Shown: one piece after another, positions 17,066 through 28,772 of the stretch
How the letters are laid out: each line of letters begins with the position of its first letter
Position numbering within the stretch: position 1 is the stretch's first letter
DNA from: Heterocephalus glaber
Lineage: Eukaryota > Chordata > Mammalia > Rodentia > Bathyergidae
Assembly: GCF_000247695.1 (NCBI RefSeq)
Contig: NW_004624781.1
Span: 13,831,463-13,895,462, forward strand
Length of the DNA stretch: 64,000 nt
Direction: 5' to 3'
The notes under the pieces: model-generated
The model's database searches: none
The model's input: only the letters and a program-made list of their open reading frames with translations
Told to the model about the DNA's origin: nothing
Program-made: the position numbers and the translations under genes

Positions 17066-18884
17066 AAAAAAATAAGTAAATAAAAAATACAGAACCAATA
17101 TTCCCTACAGCTGTTGTCCTGAGAAAGTTGTACATCTCCTGTTTCCCCAGAGACGGTTCCTGTGCAAAGCAGGGAGGACACAGGCATCAAGGCAGACTTA
17201 GAACATGAGACTAGAGCCAGTAACTTGGGGACACTGGGATGTAGGAAGGACAATGACCACCGGAAAATAGCTTGTCTCTGCCCAGTCCATCCAGCTGTAC
17301 AGGCTGAGTCCCTGAGATTCAGAGTTCTTCGTGCACAAGATAGTCCTTGCCCCCATCTATCCAAAAGACTAGGTAATAGGAAGGGGCCGAAGTTAAACTG
17401 GTGAGGGAGGCCAGTGTTAACTCACAAAGGGCTTCGCCCACCTGGTGTTAAGTGTTATCTGGGGTGAGCTTATAATTACTAATCGCCATTGTTATCATGG
17501 CTCCCAAACTCCAGGAACACAATGGCTTTTTTGCTGGGAGTAGAAATGACTCATCTAGTTCAAAAATTGGCATTCAACCCTGGCAGCCCTGGGGAAAGTG
17601 AGGGTGATTCCCCTCGAAGAGAAACATTCTGAAAGCAGCTGCCCTCCCTAAGGCCACCAAGTATGACTCCAGGAGAGGCAGGGACTGCCACGTGTGGAAA
17701 ACAAAACCTTCTGCCAGCACAGACAGAGCAACATCGGCTCAGCCTGAAGGGCAGCCGACAGGAAAGCTGAAAGATGTTCAGGTCAGTTCTGCGGCTTGTT
17801 TTGTTTCATTCCTATAAGAAACTGCTATTCTTCAAACTAGATGCAGCACTTGCCCCAGGAGGAATTGATAACCTTAAAAACCTAGGAAAAATAAACTCCT
17901 GGCAGAATCTGCCCAATCTGAGGGTGTGGCCTTGAGGCATGGTGACCCAAGATTCTGATTTGGCTTTTTTCTCCCTCCTTTTCCCTTGTCAAAGATAACA
18001 AATAAATTTCCAAAGCCACATACATATTGGAAACAGTTGTCATTTTTTTTTTCCAATTACCTTCAGCAATATCAAGGACTTTGTAATAAAAAAGGCTTGT
18101 CAGAAATTCTTTTTCAGAAAACAAAAACCACAGTTTTAGTCTTGTCTACTCAACACATTGTTCAGAAATGTTTTGGTAACCTTTAAGCCCAACTCCAGAA
18201 GCTCTCTTCCCATACCCTCCAGTTAAATTTTTTTTTTTTGATTTTGAAGGTCATCAAGACTTCGGGAGATGTGCTTATTTATGTGGGATTGAGTCACCAC
18301 ATCTCTGTCCTCAGCTGAGAGGGCAGGGAGGTACCACACTCGAAAGAAGAAAGTGTTTCACAGCATCCAAGCTGTGCTGGGAGGAGAAGGGGTGCAGCGG
18401 AGTCGACCACAGCTGCCTCTAGGGATGTGGGGGTCTCAGCCTGCTGAGGTGGGGCAAGGGTGTGGACAGGTCTGCAGGGATAAAGGCAGGGAACCAGCTC
18501 ATGGAAGGCTGAAAAACCCTGCAGTTGAGGAGGGAGTTGGTCTTTAATGCCACAGCCTGCCAACTCTGGTCTTCCACCTACCATGGCAGGGCCTCCAACA
18601 GATGTGTGCGTCCACAGCAGCTGCCAAAGATGGAAGCAGTTCACGGTCCACCAAAGTGTTGGTGGATAAGCAAAATGGGCCATGTATGGAAATATAGTTT
18701 TTCCTTTCTTATTTATTTTCTTGTAGTGAATCCCAAACTACTCTTCTTCCTTCTGATAAAGACTGAAATTACATGGAATGGTTCCCTTTACTCCACACCT
18801 AATCCTGAAGTGGCTAAAGGCAAATTCCTCATGCTCAGAGATACTTACAATTACACATTAGCATTTAGTAACATATTAACTTAT
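17066..18884 (+). other. Intergenic, unclassified
   Basis: No gene or clear repeat is recognised. Short homopolymer T or A runs occur near 18041-18051 and 18227-18239. Segments around 17870-18170 are A/T-rich. Confidence 0.5.
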
Positions 18885-19285
18885 GTTATTCTTCAAAAAA
18901 GAAAATTTGGATGCATGCTAAACATGAAAGAAACTTAAGGGTATTATGTGAAATAAGTGAAATAAGCCAATCAGCAAAACCCTAAAATAACAAAGACTGT
19001 ATGGCTTCACTTATAGGATGTACTAGGGCTCCACAAGTCCCTAAAGACAGAAAGCAGAACGGCGGTTGTTAGGGCAGAGCTGGGGGGAGGAATGAGGGCT
19101 TAGGGTTAACGGGGATGGCATTTCACATGGGGAAGATGAAAACGTTCTGGAGATGGTAATGACGGTTATACAACAACGTGAATGTACTAGATGTCACAGA
19201 ACAGGGCACTGACCATGGCTAAATGGTAAATTTCTGTTGTGTATACTTTACCACAGTACAGTTTTTTAAAACCTACTTATAAAAC
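18885..19285 (+). mobile_element. Old L1 3' end, sense
   Basis: The segment follows the L1MA/L1MB 3'UTR pattern: TGTGAAATAAGTGAAATAAGCCAATCAG, ACTGTATGGCTTCACTTATAGG, GACAGAAAGCAGAACGGCGG, then GATGAAAACGTTCTGGAGATGG. It closes with AAATGGTAAATTTCTGTTGTGTATACTTTACCACA and an A-rich tail. It is 5' truncated and carries no open frame. Confidence 0.8.
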
Positions 19286-19828
19286 AATCTGATAAATTCA
19301 CATGTGCTCAGGGTATATGAGTGATCAGACTTCAAATGTCACTCTTTGAGGAATGCCTGCATTCAAGCAGGAGAGAAGCCTAAACCCAAAGCTCCACGTG
19401 GTACAGCAGAGCCTGAAAGGGAAGAAAAACTAGAGAAGCTCTTCTTGATGACCCCTTTCCCAACACACACCTGCCTTTCCCCCCTCTGCAGGAGAGAACT
19501 CTGTAGCACTGCATCAGGCATGGTGGTGATAAAATACAGCTTTCCAGGATGGGCCTCTGCAATTCTCATGTTCACATTCATTTGGTCACTGGTCTTCTTT
19601 CATCTGATCAAGACTGAAGTCATCCTGATCAGAGCCCCTGCCACTCAGCCCATCCTGGGGCGGCTCAGGCCACACTCCTGGTGTTCAGGGCTGCAAACAT
19701 TTCAGTGGTTCCAGGTTCTATTTTCCAAAGGCCAGTGGGATCGTCCAGTGCCCACACTTAAAACATGGATTTAAATAGAAAAAGAACAATTTAGGTAAGG
19801 ATTATGTAATAGGATTTTAAGGGATAAA
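19286..19828 (+). other. Intergenic, unclassified
   Basis: No recognised element. A 142-codon frame (19346-19774) has no family likeness and no splice context, and is not called. Confidence 0.45.
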
Positions 19829-19936
19829 GGCCAGGGATTTAGCTCAGTGGTTCTGCTGCCTGCCTCGCAAGCGGAAGGACCCGAGTTCAATGCCCGGTAC
19901 CAAAAAACAAACAAACAAACAACAACAACAAAAAAA
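19829..19936 (+). mobile_element. ID-type SINE with 11-bp target duplication
   Basis: The body GGCCAGGGATTTAGCTCAGTGG leads to GAGTTCAATGCCCGGTACC and an A-rich (AAAC)n/(AAC)n tail. AGGATTTTAAG occurs at 19811-19821 and again at 19937-19947, a probable target duplication. It carries the variant GTTCTGCTGCCTGCCTCGCAAGC, like the copy at 5285. Confidence 0.88.
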
Positions 19937-20379
19937 AGGATTTTAAGAAGTGAAGAGGATCTTTGAAAAGGAATTCAGTCTAATTCCTTCATGCTTCGGA
20001 TGTAGAAAATGAGCCAAAAAAGAGAGTGGTTTCCACAGAGAAAACCTTCAAGCCTGGGTCCTGGGACTTCAGTCTAGTGCTTTCCTCCTTTGCCCCCTTG
20101 GGCAGGATTTTGGGGAAAGTGATGTCCTGCTGAATCTTCTGTATAACTTCACAGAAGTAAAGCACAGCAGTCTTTTTAAAAAAAATTTCAGATGCTTCCA
20201 GAAAGCTCCATGCAATGTCTGTTGCGCCATTGGTGCCCACTTAACTACATTATCGCTCTGTTTCCCAGGTCTGCTTGAAGAAAGCGGAGCTTTTGAAGGG
20301 AAAAGGACCTGGGACAAGCAAATTCCTTTTGTAGAGAAGTAGAATTAGGAGAGAACGATGCCAGGGCTTCAGGGAGGTG
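19937..20379 (+). other. Intergenic; possible antisense MIR remnant
   Basis: The stretch about 19985-20100 reads as degenerate antisense MIR (GTAGAAAATGAGCC ... CCTGGGTCCTGGGACTTCAGTC). The rest is unclassified. Confidence 0.4.
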
Positions 20380-20515
20380 AGGATAATAGATCTCAGGACT
20401 TGGAAACCCAGATTTTATTGCCTTTCTATTTAAACAGCTTTGGGACTTGGCCCAGGCCAATACCTCTCAGAGCTCAAGTTCTCTTATCTGTAAAACAGAG
20501 TCCTCAGTGGAGAGG
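20380..20515 (+). repeat. MIR SINE
   Basis: Sense MIR features are AGGACTTGGAAACCCAG, GCTTTGGGACTTGGCCCAGGC and TCTCTTATCTGTAAAACAGAG. Confidence 0.6.
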
Positions 20516-20524
20516 GAAGGGTCA

Positions 20525-20660
20525 CTCTTCAGGGCAGTAGCTCTTGACCCTGGAATCAGAACCACTTCAGAGAATTGGCTAAAAACAGCTGCCCTGTTTC
20601 CTCTGGGGATTCTGATTCAGTGGGACCAGGACAGGGTCCTGAAATCTATACTTGCTGTAC
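20525..20660 (-). mobile_element. hAT-Charlie MITE fragment (MER5-like)
   Basis: GGAATCAGAACCACTTCAGAG is followed by GATTCTGATTCAGTGGGACCAGGACAGGG and GAAATCTATACTTG, in the order of a MER5/MER20-type element. The strand is uncertain because these elements are near-palindromic. Confidence 0.5.
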
Positions 20661-21924
20661 ATCTTATTTTAAATGTGAATTGTTTAAATTAGTATTGAAT
20701 TGTTAATTGCATGCATTAGATTCAAAATTCAAAAGGAAGCAAAAAGTATGTTTACCCTGGAAGATTTCCTTCCATGATTCACCCTTGTCCCTTAGAGCTC
20801 TTCTCGGAAGCAAACCCAGTATCCTTTCTTGGGATCTTTCCAAAAATGTCTTCTTCGGCTGTGACATACAGCCAAGTGCTGGCACTGCAGCAGGTCCTCA
20901 GGCAGTGCCGGGTGGCTCTGAGTCTACTCTGTTCTGGGGACATGCCAGCCAGCATGTATAGGTGCTTAGTTCTGTGTGCTGCATGCCTGGAAGCCTCACC
21001 TGTGTGGCTTCTTCTTGACCTCCCGGAGGTCAGTGCTCTTCAGCCCCTGGAGGGCTTCAGCCATGTGCACCCCAAACCTTTCTCCTACCATGGGGGAAAG
21101 CTCAGTTTCCCCGCTGGCATAGAACCAAGCAGGGCGGGGCTCTTCCTGCTCAGAGCCTGTCACTGGAAGAATGACTGTGGGGACCCCGGGAGCTGCTGAA
21201 GGAAACCAGTTGAGGTAGAAACTGCCCCTCCCAGGGCTCCTGTGGGAAAATGCAAGCTCTGCTCTGTGCATGGCACCTCTCCCTTGTTCTCTCATCCACT
21301 TTGGCATTGAAAATTGTAATGCAGAGTCTGTTTCCCAAAGTTGACTGATTATGTGTCTGAAAAATGACCCCAGAAAAGGAGCTCAAAGTCTTAGGAAAGA
21401 AAAGGCTCTTCATTCCTGCTATTTGCACCAGTGATGGCCTTACAGATCTTCTATTATGGTCCAAACACCCTGCATTTCTACATACTCCTGCCCTTAGCTA
21501 ATAAATAACACAGTGAAGCTTCACCAGGGGTCTGGTTTTGAACAAATTATCTTTTCAGCACTTGGATCAGTTTGCTTCCTAGCTCAGTTGTTTCCTGTGT
21601 GTCTCAGCATCCAACTGGCTTGCCTTGGCGCTGGACATGAGTCTGGGCTTTGTGTGTAAGCGGGTACAGGAAGGAGTCCTTCGAACTGCTGAAAATCTGG
21701 CACTGGCTCAGAGCTCCCTGGGGAGAGCCCGATGCTGTGGGAGGGATCCTTGACTAGGAATCGGGGCACCTGGGTTCTGATTCCAGCTGTGTGCTGACTC
21801 CACACCCTTGGCCCAGGGGTTTAATCCTCAGGGCTGGCTTCCTCTCCTCAACATTCATCCCTCTAATTCGTGATGGTTCTTCATGTTACACTGCTGCACT
21901 TAAACCTCTCCACTCTGCTGGGAG
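20661..21924 (+). other. Intergenic, unclassified, with degenerate MIR
   Basis: No gene. A degenerate MIR is likely near 21745-21830 (GGAATCGGGGCACCTGGGTTCTGATTCCAGCTGTGTGCTGACTCC). The 141-codon frame at 20774-21199 is cysteine- and leucine-rich with no known family. Confidence 0.45.
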
Positions 21925-22015
21925 AGAGGTATGAATAATCCCATTTTATTGATGGCAAATAAGATTTGAGAATATATGGAAAGTGTCAAGCAGGACCTGG
22001 AATCCAGTGTTCACC
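21925..22015 (-). repeat. MIR SINE, antisense fragment
   Basis: The sequence reads AATCCCATTTTATTGATGGCAAATAAG then CCTGGAATCCAG, the reverse of the MIR tail region. Confidence 0.5.
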
Positions 22016-22204
22016 CCCTGGGCCTTGGAGGGAAGCATCAGTAGAGAAGATGGAGCCTCTGCCAGACCACTCCTTCCTTTCCACAACTCCCTCATTCAAC
22101 CCAAACTCACTCATCTGGCATCCTACCTACCCATCGGCATCTACTTCCTCCCATGGAACCCATGCCAACTTCCCTCGCCCTCTTTCTCCTGGTCATCCCA
22201 TCCT

Positions 22205-22920
22205 TCACACTTTCAGCATGAACGAGTCATCCAGCACGGGGCACTATGCTGAGTACAGAGACTAAAGTGAATGAGAACCCTGGTCCCCAGGAGCTCCCTG
22301 TCTAACATGGGGGAGAGAAAAACAAACAAATCACAGTCCTGTCATAGATTAAGTGCTGTGTTAGGGAGAAAAAAATTGCAGTGGGAAGGCAGAGGAAGAA
22401 AATGATAAATTTTGATATGGGATCACAGGGAGTTTGGAAGGGAATTTTATAGAGAAGGTGACATTTAAATTATTTAATACTTCCTTGCTTCCAAAAAGGA
22501 TTTTAAAAAGAAGAACAGAGGTCAGAGATCAGAGAATGAGAACATTATGATTTACTATGTAGCCTACCAGGTATCAGGCATTTTTATTTGTCCAAGACAC
22601 ACAGGTAGAAGAAGCAAAGGAATGTCCAAAGTTCTGACTGTCTCTGGGAGAGCAGTTTCTCCAAAATTTTAAAAAGCAGAGGTAAGTGACAAAAGAAAAC
22701 CCAAAGTATATGGAATCAGATTCAAGGGGAAAGTATCTATCTATTAGCCAGGGGCAGATTCATAAATGTGAGTAAGGAAAGTCATAATGTGTTGGTGGCA
22801 TCTTGATGATCGATTCCGACAGCCCAATGAGAGAGACAGTCACTCATACCAACAAATGGAAGAGATGCGTGTGTGCTCTGCTCTGAAATTGGGAATGGAC
22901 TTTGGAAGGAGGTGGATGGA
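22205..22920 (+). repeat. Ancient mammalian dispersed repeat (family uncertain)
   Basis: GCACGGGGCACTATGCTGAG ... CCAGGAGCTCCCTG ... GTGGGAAGGCAGAGG ... GGGAGAAGGTGACATT-like segments follow the order of a widespread old mammalian repeat ('increasing duplication of the gc-rich' type) seen also at 53425 and 60050. No open frame is involved. Confidence 0.4.
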
Positions 22921-23508
22921 GCATGATCCAAAGAGGAGCCCTTGAGGGTAAGCTTAATGCCATCAAGGCTTCTCTAGTTGCCGGACTGGCCTAGGACTGA
23001 CAGCTGCTCTGTTGGAACCCAGGAGGAGCAGGGAATGGTGAGGAAGAGGGAATCCAGTACCAGGCAGATAGGCAGATAGGATCATGGGATGGAACCATGA
23101 AGCACTCAGATCAAGGTCCAGAGGCACATGTGGCAACGGAGATAGTGGTAGAAAGATATTCTCAGAGGTACTGAAGAACACAAATCCCCATGGACACCAA
23201 CACCAGGTAAGAACTCTGCTTGCCCAAGACAGGACCCCTCACCTCACTGACTTCCAGCACCTCCACTCCCAGGGCTGCGGGGAGCTCGGCACAGCTCTCT
23301 GAGAGTCTTGGGGTTTGTGGCATGCTTTATACTTCCTAGGCCTACTGTACACCACCAAAACAAATGACATTCATAGAAAATACACGAGAACTTACTAGGT
23401 TGAATAAAGAAATCTGTTCTTATGGTCTGTTATAAAATGACCTGAGATTGAAAAATGAAACAAAACCTTGCATTTGACCAACTGGGGACATTAGAATAGA
23501 AAGAGGTC
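22921..23508 (+). other. Intergenic, unclassified
   Basis: No gene or recognised repeat; a GGCAGATAGGCAGATAGG micro-duplication occurs near 23064-23081. Confidence 0.5.
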
Positions 23509-23715
23509 AAGAGCTGGATTGCAGGCTGGGTCCAGAGGCAGCTAGGCTTCAAATCTAGGCTCTGCCATTTACATGAGACTTGGGGTGACCCACATTCCTC
23601 TCCTGTAAAGCTGAGAAAGAACATAATATGTTAGACTGCAGTGCTACAGGGATGGCTAGCAACACACACCAAAGCCTAGAGCACAGTAACTATTCAATAA
23701 ATGGTATTTTTTAAA
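23509..23715 (+). repeat. MIR SINE, near full length
   Basis: GAGCTGGATTGCAGGCTGG, CTTCAAATCTAGGCTCTGCC, GAGACTTGGGGTGACCC, CTCTCCTGTAAAGC and AACTATTCAATAAATGG are in MIR order. A complete-looking sense MIR. Confidence 0.72.
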
Positions 23716-23724
23716 GTGTGTACA

Positions 23725-24320
23725 CAACATACTAGGAGAAAATCCTTGCAGTATGTGTAATAGACAAATTATCAGTGTCTAAATAAAAAGCCCCCAGCCA
23801 TCAATGAAGAAAAAACCTAATATGAAACTGATCCAAGCATATAAATAGGTAATTCACAGAAAAACGAATATAAAGTGTCAGCATATGAGAAGATTCTCAT
23901 CCTTAGCAGTAATCACTGCAATGCACATTCACAATCATGAGGTGCCATCAGTGCTGATTAAATACAATTCTGTGCAGCTCCACCATAGAATAAACCACAC
24001 TTGCTTCTTTCTACATGGCACTGAAAGAGGGAATGATGTTTTTAAACATACTGTTAAGTGAATAAAGCTTGGTGCCGAAAAATACATAAAGTAAATGCCA
24101 TGTAGGCTAAAAATACACACAAACATATGGTATATGTTCACAGTGCACACATATTACTGTAAATGTGTACAGAAAGGCTTAGAAAGTTTCATGCCAGATG
24201 ACTGTCTTTGGTTACTTCTAGGAAATGGCTTGGCAGGTAAGGTGATCCAAGAACACTTTATCAGGGAGGTTTCAATTCCTTATAAGAACATGTTCATAGA
24301 CGAGTTTAAATGGGCAAGCT
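23725..24320 (+). mobile_element. Old L1 fragment, sense (ORF2 3' end / 3'UTR)
   Basis: TAGGAGAAAATCCTTGCAG..., ...AACCTAATATGAAACTGATCC..., TCCTTAGCAGTAATCACTGCAATGCACATTCACAA and GAGGTGCCAT follow the conserved L1 segment before and after the end of ORF2. The downstream part resembles the 3'UTR of old L1M elements. It is heavily decayed with many stops. Confidence 0.6.
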
Positions 24321-24332
24321 AAGTGGATAAAT

Positions 24333-24352
24333 GTACGCGTGTGCGCGCACGA

Positions 24353-24382
<30 letters not shown>
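24333..24382 (+). repeat. Alternating purine-pyrimidine tract with (CA)n
   Basis: GTACGCGTGTGCGCGCAC leads straight into a (CA)13 run, then CGCACAG. About 45 bp of nearly unbroken alternation with CG-rich start, a classic Z-DNA-prone sequence. Confidence 0.95.
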
Positions 24383-24383
<1 letters not shown>

Positions 24384-24384
24384 G

Positions 24385-24585
24385 AGTTTGCTGCTGGTGG
24401 TCCACTACTCTGTGTGGACTTAGCCAAGCCATCTAACCTTTCTTTGCCTTAATTTTCCCATCCTTTGTATGAATGTAATAGCGCTTGTTTGTCAAGGAGA
24501 GTTGTGAGCAACAGATGAGCTAAAACATGTTAACAGCTGAGTGCATGGAGTGTGGAAGACTCTAGTAATGTAGCATTTATAACCC
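24385..24585 (+). repeat. MIR SINE
   Basis: GTGTGGACTTAGCCAAGCC, CTTTGCCTTAATTTTCCC, GGAGAGTTGTGAGC and AGATGAGCTAAAACATGTTAACAG follow the MIR core and tail. Confidence 0.6.
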
Positions 24586-24629
24586 TTTTCTGCCACAGGT
24601 CAGCAAAAATCATTCCATTTTGGAATAGG

Positions 24630-24765
24630 GAAGGTTTTGTCCTACTGGCATGCCACTGATGAGGAAACTAAGGCCAGAGAGTTTGATGGCTTGTCTAAGG
24701 GGTACAGTTGGTGAGCATTAGATCCCAAGTCTAGGCTCTGGTTCCCAAGTCTTATGCTCTAATAA
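24630..24765 (-). repeat. MIR SINE, antisense
   Basis: CACTGATGAGGAAACTAAGGCC, GGCTTGTCTAAGGGGTACAG, GATCCCAAGTCTAGGCTCTGG is a reverse MIR. Confidence 0.65.
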
Positions 24766-24989
24766 TACAAAGTCAAGTTCTCCAAGGTATAAAAATACTC
24801 AGACCATGCTTCATTTCTACAAAAGGCTGATAACGTCTCTTTCTTTACCTACATTTCACCAGAATTCATCAGGGGAAGAGGAATCCAATAAAAAGCCCTA
24901 CTCCCGGCATGAATATTTTGCTTTGGGGCAGAGAAAAATCAAGCTTGGGTTGATGATTCTCTTGTTCCCAGCCAGTGGTCCAAGGACAT

Positions 24990-25165
24990 AAATCACTAAC
25001 AACAAACACTTGTATTTCAAAGCACTTTCTCATATTATCTCACTGGTCCCAAGACATGATGGGGCAGGACTCATTCATTATCTCAAACTTACAGAGGAAG
25101 ATGTTGAGATTCAGAGTTAAAAGAGTTTGCCCAAGAGTGGTGGAAAGGATTTTATTTCCCGCTGA
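24990..25165 (-). repeat. MIR/L2-class fragment, antisense
   Basis: AAGCACTTTCTCATATTATCTCACTGG, GGACTCATTCATTATCTCAAAC, CAGAGGAAGATGTTGAGATTCAGAG and TTGCCCAAGAGTGG follow the antisense order of MIR3/L2-type repeats. Confidence 0.5.
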
Positions 25166-26497
25166 GTTAAATGTAAAACTTTTACATTAATTCTTAAAAA
25201 TAAGCAATTTTAAAAGTTTGGAATATTGTTTTTGCAGGGTTGGAATAAAGGCAGGTCCCAACATGATTTATGAGAACATATGTGTGGTATAGCAACAGCA
25301 TACATTTCAAATCTTCTTTAACAAAGTCACTTTTAAATATTTTGCCTTATTTCAGAGTATCCATTCTAATGCTTGTTTCAGAAAAGAGTTACCATTCTTT
25401 TGTAAAAATGTTTTTATTCAAGATATGTTAAAGGTTAAAAGTAACTTATTGTTCAATACTAGTTTTGGGTGGCAGATAAATGTAACTTGATAAATACTGC
25501 TAAGCTATCTTTTAAGAAAAGTTTGAAAAACTCATCCAAACATCCCAAGAACTATGTGCCTTCATGGGGTGCCCATCTGCAGATATGTCCAGAAGGACTG
25601 GAGATGACATAGAAATATTAAAGGAAAATACTCCTCTCCATAGGAGGCAGTGCTTATTCCTCAAGAAAGAGCCCTTTGGGAAAAAAATGCGGCTGTCAGA
25701 TCCCAGGCATGGGTCGGCATAGACGTATGGGTTTATCACACTGTGTCTGCTTGGATCCATGGTCCATCTGTGGGAATAGAGTCAAACACCTAACACTCTC
25801 TAATGCACAAAATTAAAGTGACAGGCCTTGTAGAGCAGCACAGGTGTGTCCGAGCAGGCATGAATGATCCGGTGTAAATAGGAAGAGGAAGAAGCTCTGA
25901 ATACAAAGGAAAAGCTTCAGGCTGGAAAGTTTGTAGATCTGGAAGTGAAAGTTCCACCTGGAGCTTCCCCTTAAGCAAGACCTGGGAGGAGAGTCCTGTG
26001 GGAAAAGGGAAATCTGCTCTTCTGAAAAGGACTGCACTGCCTGGCAGGAGAATATTCTAATGAACTGCTACCTTTGGGCATGGCAAGTGGTAAAGTGCAA
26101 AATGCAAACAGTGCAACAAAGAAATGCAAATGGCGCGTCTGTTTGCCCAGTGCAGCTCAGGCCTCCCCCACAGCCCTGCTCTGGACCACTTTGAAGGTGA
26201 TGGATGGAGGTAGACTCCCTACTCAGCAGCTTTCATACTCCCAGCTGCCTCCTCGAGGACTTGGGGGGACCAGATTCTCACAACTGCATCTGAGCACTGT
26301 TGTTATTCTTCAGCAGACTGTCATCCTCTAAAGACAGCTGGGAGAGTGTCTGTAGCATGTCTTCCTTCCTCAGTGTCTGAGGGCTTGCAGCATGGACAAG
26401 CACACACTGCTACAGAGTTTATCTTCCACATCTCTCCCCTCAGTGCTTTATTGATGAGGTCAGTGGTGCCAAGAAGTATACATCTGTATGCCAAAAG
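25166..26497 (+). other. Intergenic, AT-rich, unclassified
   Basis: No recognised gene or repeat. The first 350 bp are AT-rich. The remainder up to the B4-like SINE carries no clear signal. Confidence 0.5.
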
Positions 26498-26690
26498 CTT
26501 TTTTCTTTCTTTCTTTTTTTTTTGGCACTACTGAGGATTGAACCCAAGGCCTTCACACTGAGCTACATTCTCAGCCCTTTTTTATTTTTTATTTTGAGAC
26601 AGGGCTTGCTAAGTTGCTCAGGCTGGACAATCCTCCTGCCTCAGCCTTTCCAGAGTGCTGGAATCACAGGCATGTACCACCATGCCTGAC
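26498..26690 (-). mobile_element. ID+B1 composite SINE (B4-like), antisense
   Basis: After a poly-T stretch (26498-26523), GGATTGAACCCAAGG ... CTGAGCTACATTCTCAGCC is an antisense ID element, immediately joined to TTTTGAGACAGGGC ... GTTGCTCAGGCTGG ... CTCCTGCCTCAGCC ... GCTGGAATCACAGGCATGTACCACCATGCC, an antisense B1/Alu-like part. The flanks share TGCCAAA (26489-26495 and 26691-26697). This fused structure is that of rodent B4 elements. Confidence 0.85.
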
Positions 26691-27229
26691 TGCCAAAGGA
26701 TTTAAAAAGAAATCTTGGCCATAAGAAATAAACTGGAGACATATAATTAAAATTACCAACAATAAATCTTTTAGAAGCATATTCATGAGATGAATTTTCT
26801 TTGTGGCTGAGAGAGAACCCATACATTGTTGTCATGGGTTAGATTTCAATGCCAGGATAATGTCTGCCCATTACAGCAGGCTTCACAGCAGAAATTGCTA
26901 AGAAAGAATATGCACAAACAGTCTAGATGAAAAATTGTGCTTGCATAACTGCAGGGTGAATCACAATTCCTTAAGGAAATGTGAAATACAGTGATAGCAC
27001 AATGCTTGCAAAGTTAGCCACAAAAACTACAACTTCCCCAGAAAATAAACCCAGGTGGCAAGATCTGCTGGTGGAAGATGATCCTACAAAAGTGCTTGAT
27101 ATGAAAGCAGAGAACAGAGGGAGGCAAAGAAAGCCTCCAGTTTCCTATGTATGACACTGGACGCCTTCAATACACCCAAAACTTCAGACACCTGGGGCTG
27201 AGGGCAAGTTACAAGAAAGAGAAGGAAAG
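26691..27229 (+). other. Intergenic, unclassified
   Basis: No recognised element except a short A/G-rich run starting near 27205. Confidence 0.5.
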
Positions 27230-27264
27230 AAGGAAGGGGGATGGTAGAATGATGGAAGGAAGAA

Positions 27265-27620
27265 AGAAAGGGAGTTGGATGTTAAAAGGCCCATGTGTTA
27301 AAGTTCTAGTCCCAGGGTATTATGATTGGGAGATGGTGGACTCTGTAGAACATGGGACCTAGTGGAACCCCCATGGTTCATTGGTGGCATCCCTTTGTGA
27401 GTTCTGTGGGACCTTCCTCCTTCCTTTTCCTCTTCTGCTTCCTAGTGAAGAGGTGAACAGTTTCCTCCACAATGTCCTCACTGCCTCTGCCATCTGCACT
27501 GCCACCAGAGGCCCCAAAACAGGCTCGTCTCAATGATGGACTGGATCCTCTAAAACCATGAGCAAAAAATAAAATGATCTCAGGCGTGTTATATTGATGG
27601 AGACCTGAGTCATACAAGGA
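27265..27620 (+). mobile_element. MaLR-type solo LTR, sense
   Basis: GGATGTTAAAAGGCCCATGTG, GATTGGGAGATGGTGG, CTAGTGGAACCC, TTTGTGAGTTCTGTGGGACC, a pyrimidine-rich CTCTTCTGCTTCC stretch, then AAAACCATGAGC...AATAAAATGATCTCAGG and TGTTATATTGATGG. This is the order of a MaLR LTR with its poly(A) signal. The ends are degraded and no internal sequence is attached. Confidence 0.65.
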
Positions 27621-28756
27621 GGGAGGGAGGGAGTGTATGGGGTCTCCTCATAGCAAAACAATGGAACCTTTGTCCTTGTAGAAATAACTAGGTTTAGCTG
27701 ATGGATTAGTGGAGCACAGAGTGGTGACCTGGTACAGGGAAGAAATCTTCATAGACATTGTCCTTGGCATCTGTTGAAGAGAAAGGTGGGACTTGATCTG
27801 CAAGCTGGAGACTTGCTCAGTCTTGAACATGGCATAAGGAAAAAGCTGCTTCTCAAATGGCTAAGTTCTGAGACTGGAAGAGACTTGGAGACTTTGAAAA
27901 GATAAATGCACAGGATCATATTCACTGTCAGGATTAAGGAAATGTGTCAGGTGCATAGCGCTCTCCTTCGGTCAGGAGTTGCAATCCCTTGTTACAGTTG
28001 AGGGAGGGAGGCCATGGCACAGGTCTGCCATAGCGGTCTAGGTCCAAGAGTCAGCTTGGCCACAGGCATCTCTACTACAGGAGACAGGATCCAGTGTCCG
28101 CTGTGGGGCTTTGGAATCTCCTCTGTGGACACAGGCCTGGAAGCAGGGCTGGCTAAGCTTCGTTTGCATCTGGAAGAACCCATGATTCTAGATCTAGTAA
28201 ACATCCAGACTAAGGGTAAAACAGTTCAGGTTTGTTGTGGTTTGGAAATGATCTCCACCACTTGTGCAAACCTCTTAACCCCGTGTTCCTTCTTCAACAA
28301 CAGCTGTTTTGTCTGGGAGTACATTAGTCCGTTGTTTTTACTTTGGAACAATTCATTTTATAACAAGAAATCAAAGAACATAAAAAGCAGAAATACATCT
28401 TTCTCTCTACCTGTTCTAATATAAAAGAAAAAGGAAGATGAAGTGAAAGATTTAGGTACTATTCCCAAAGTTGAGCTTCCCTTACCTAGAGGGGAGCCCC
28501 ACATTCAGTTGGAGTGATTGTTTTACATTGCTTTTCTTTTTCTAGGATAAAATAATTTGCAAATTTGAAAATATTCTTTAAAGTTATTTATTTGTTGACA
28601 ATGAAAGAAGTCCGGAGTGCTTAATGATTTCCATTAAAGGAAATACTTTGCTGTCCAGCAGTCACCTGTGGTCATGGACAAGAGCCATCTCCCTGTCACC
28701 TGTTGTTCCTGCAGCAGAGTTCTAATGCACCTGCAGCCATGTGCCCTGTGACTTCC
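27621..28756 (+). other. Intergenic, unclassified
   Basis: No recognised gene. GTTGTGGTTTGGAAATGATC near 28236 might be a decayed LTR start. AT-rich stretches occur near 28350-28590. Confidence 0.45.
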
Positions 28757-28772
28757 GGTCAGGTCCCTGACC
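28757..28772 (+). promoter_or_regulatory. Perfect 7-bp inverted repeat GGTCAGG-TC-CCTGACC
   Basis: Both arms match exactly, with a 2-bp spacer. The right arm lies in the IR1 nuclear-receptor frame AGGTCC-C-TGACCT (one mismatch to AGGTCA-N-TGACCT). An ETS-like ACTTCCGGT is directly adjacent upstream (28751-28759). Function is speculative. Confidence 0.3.
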
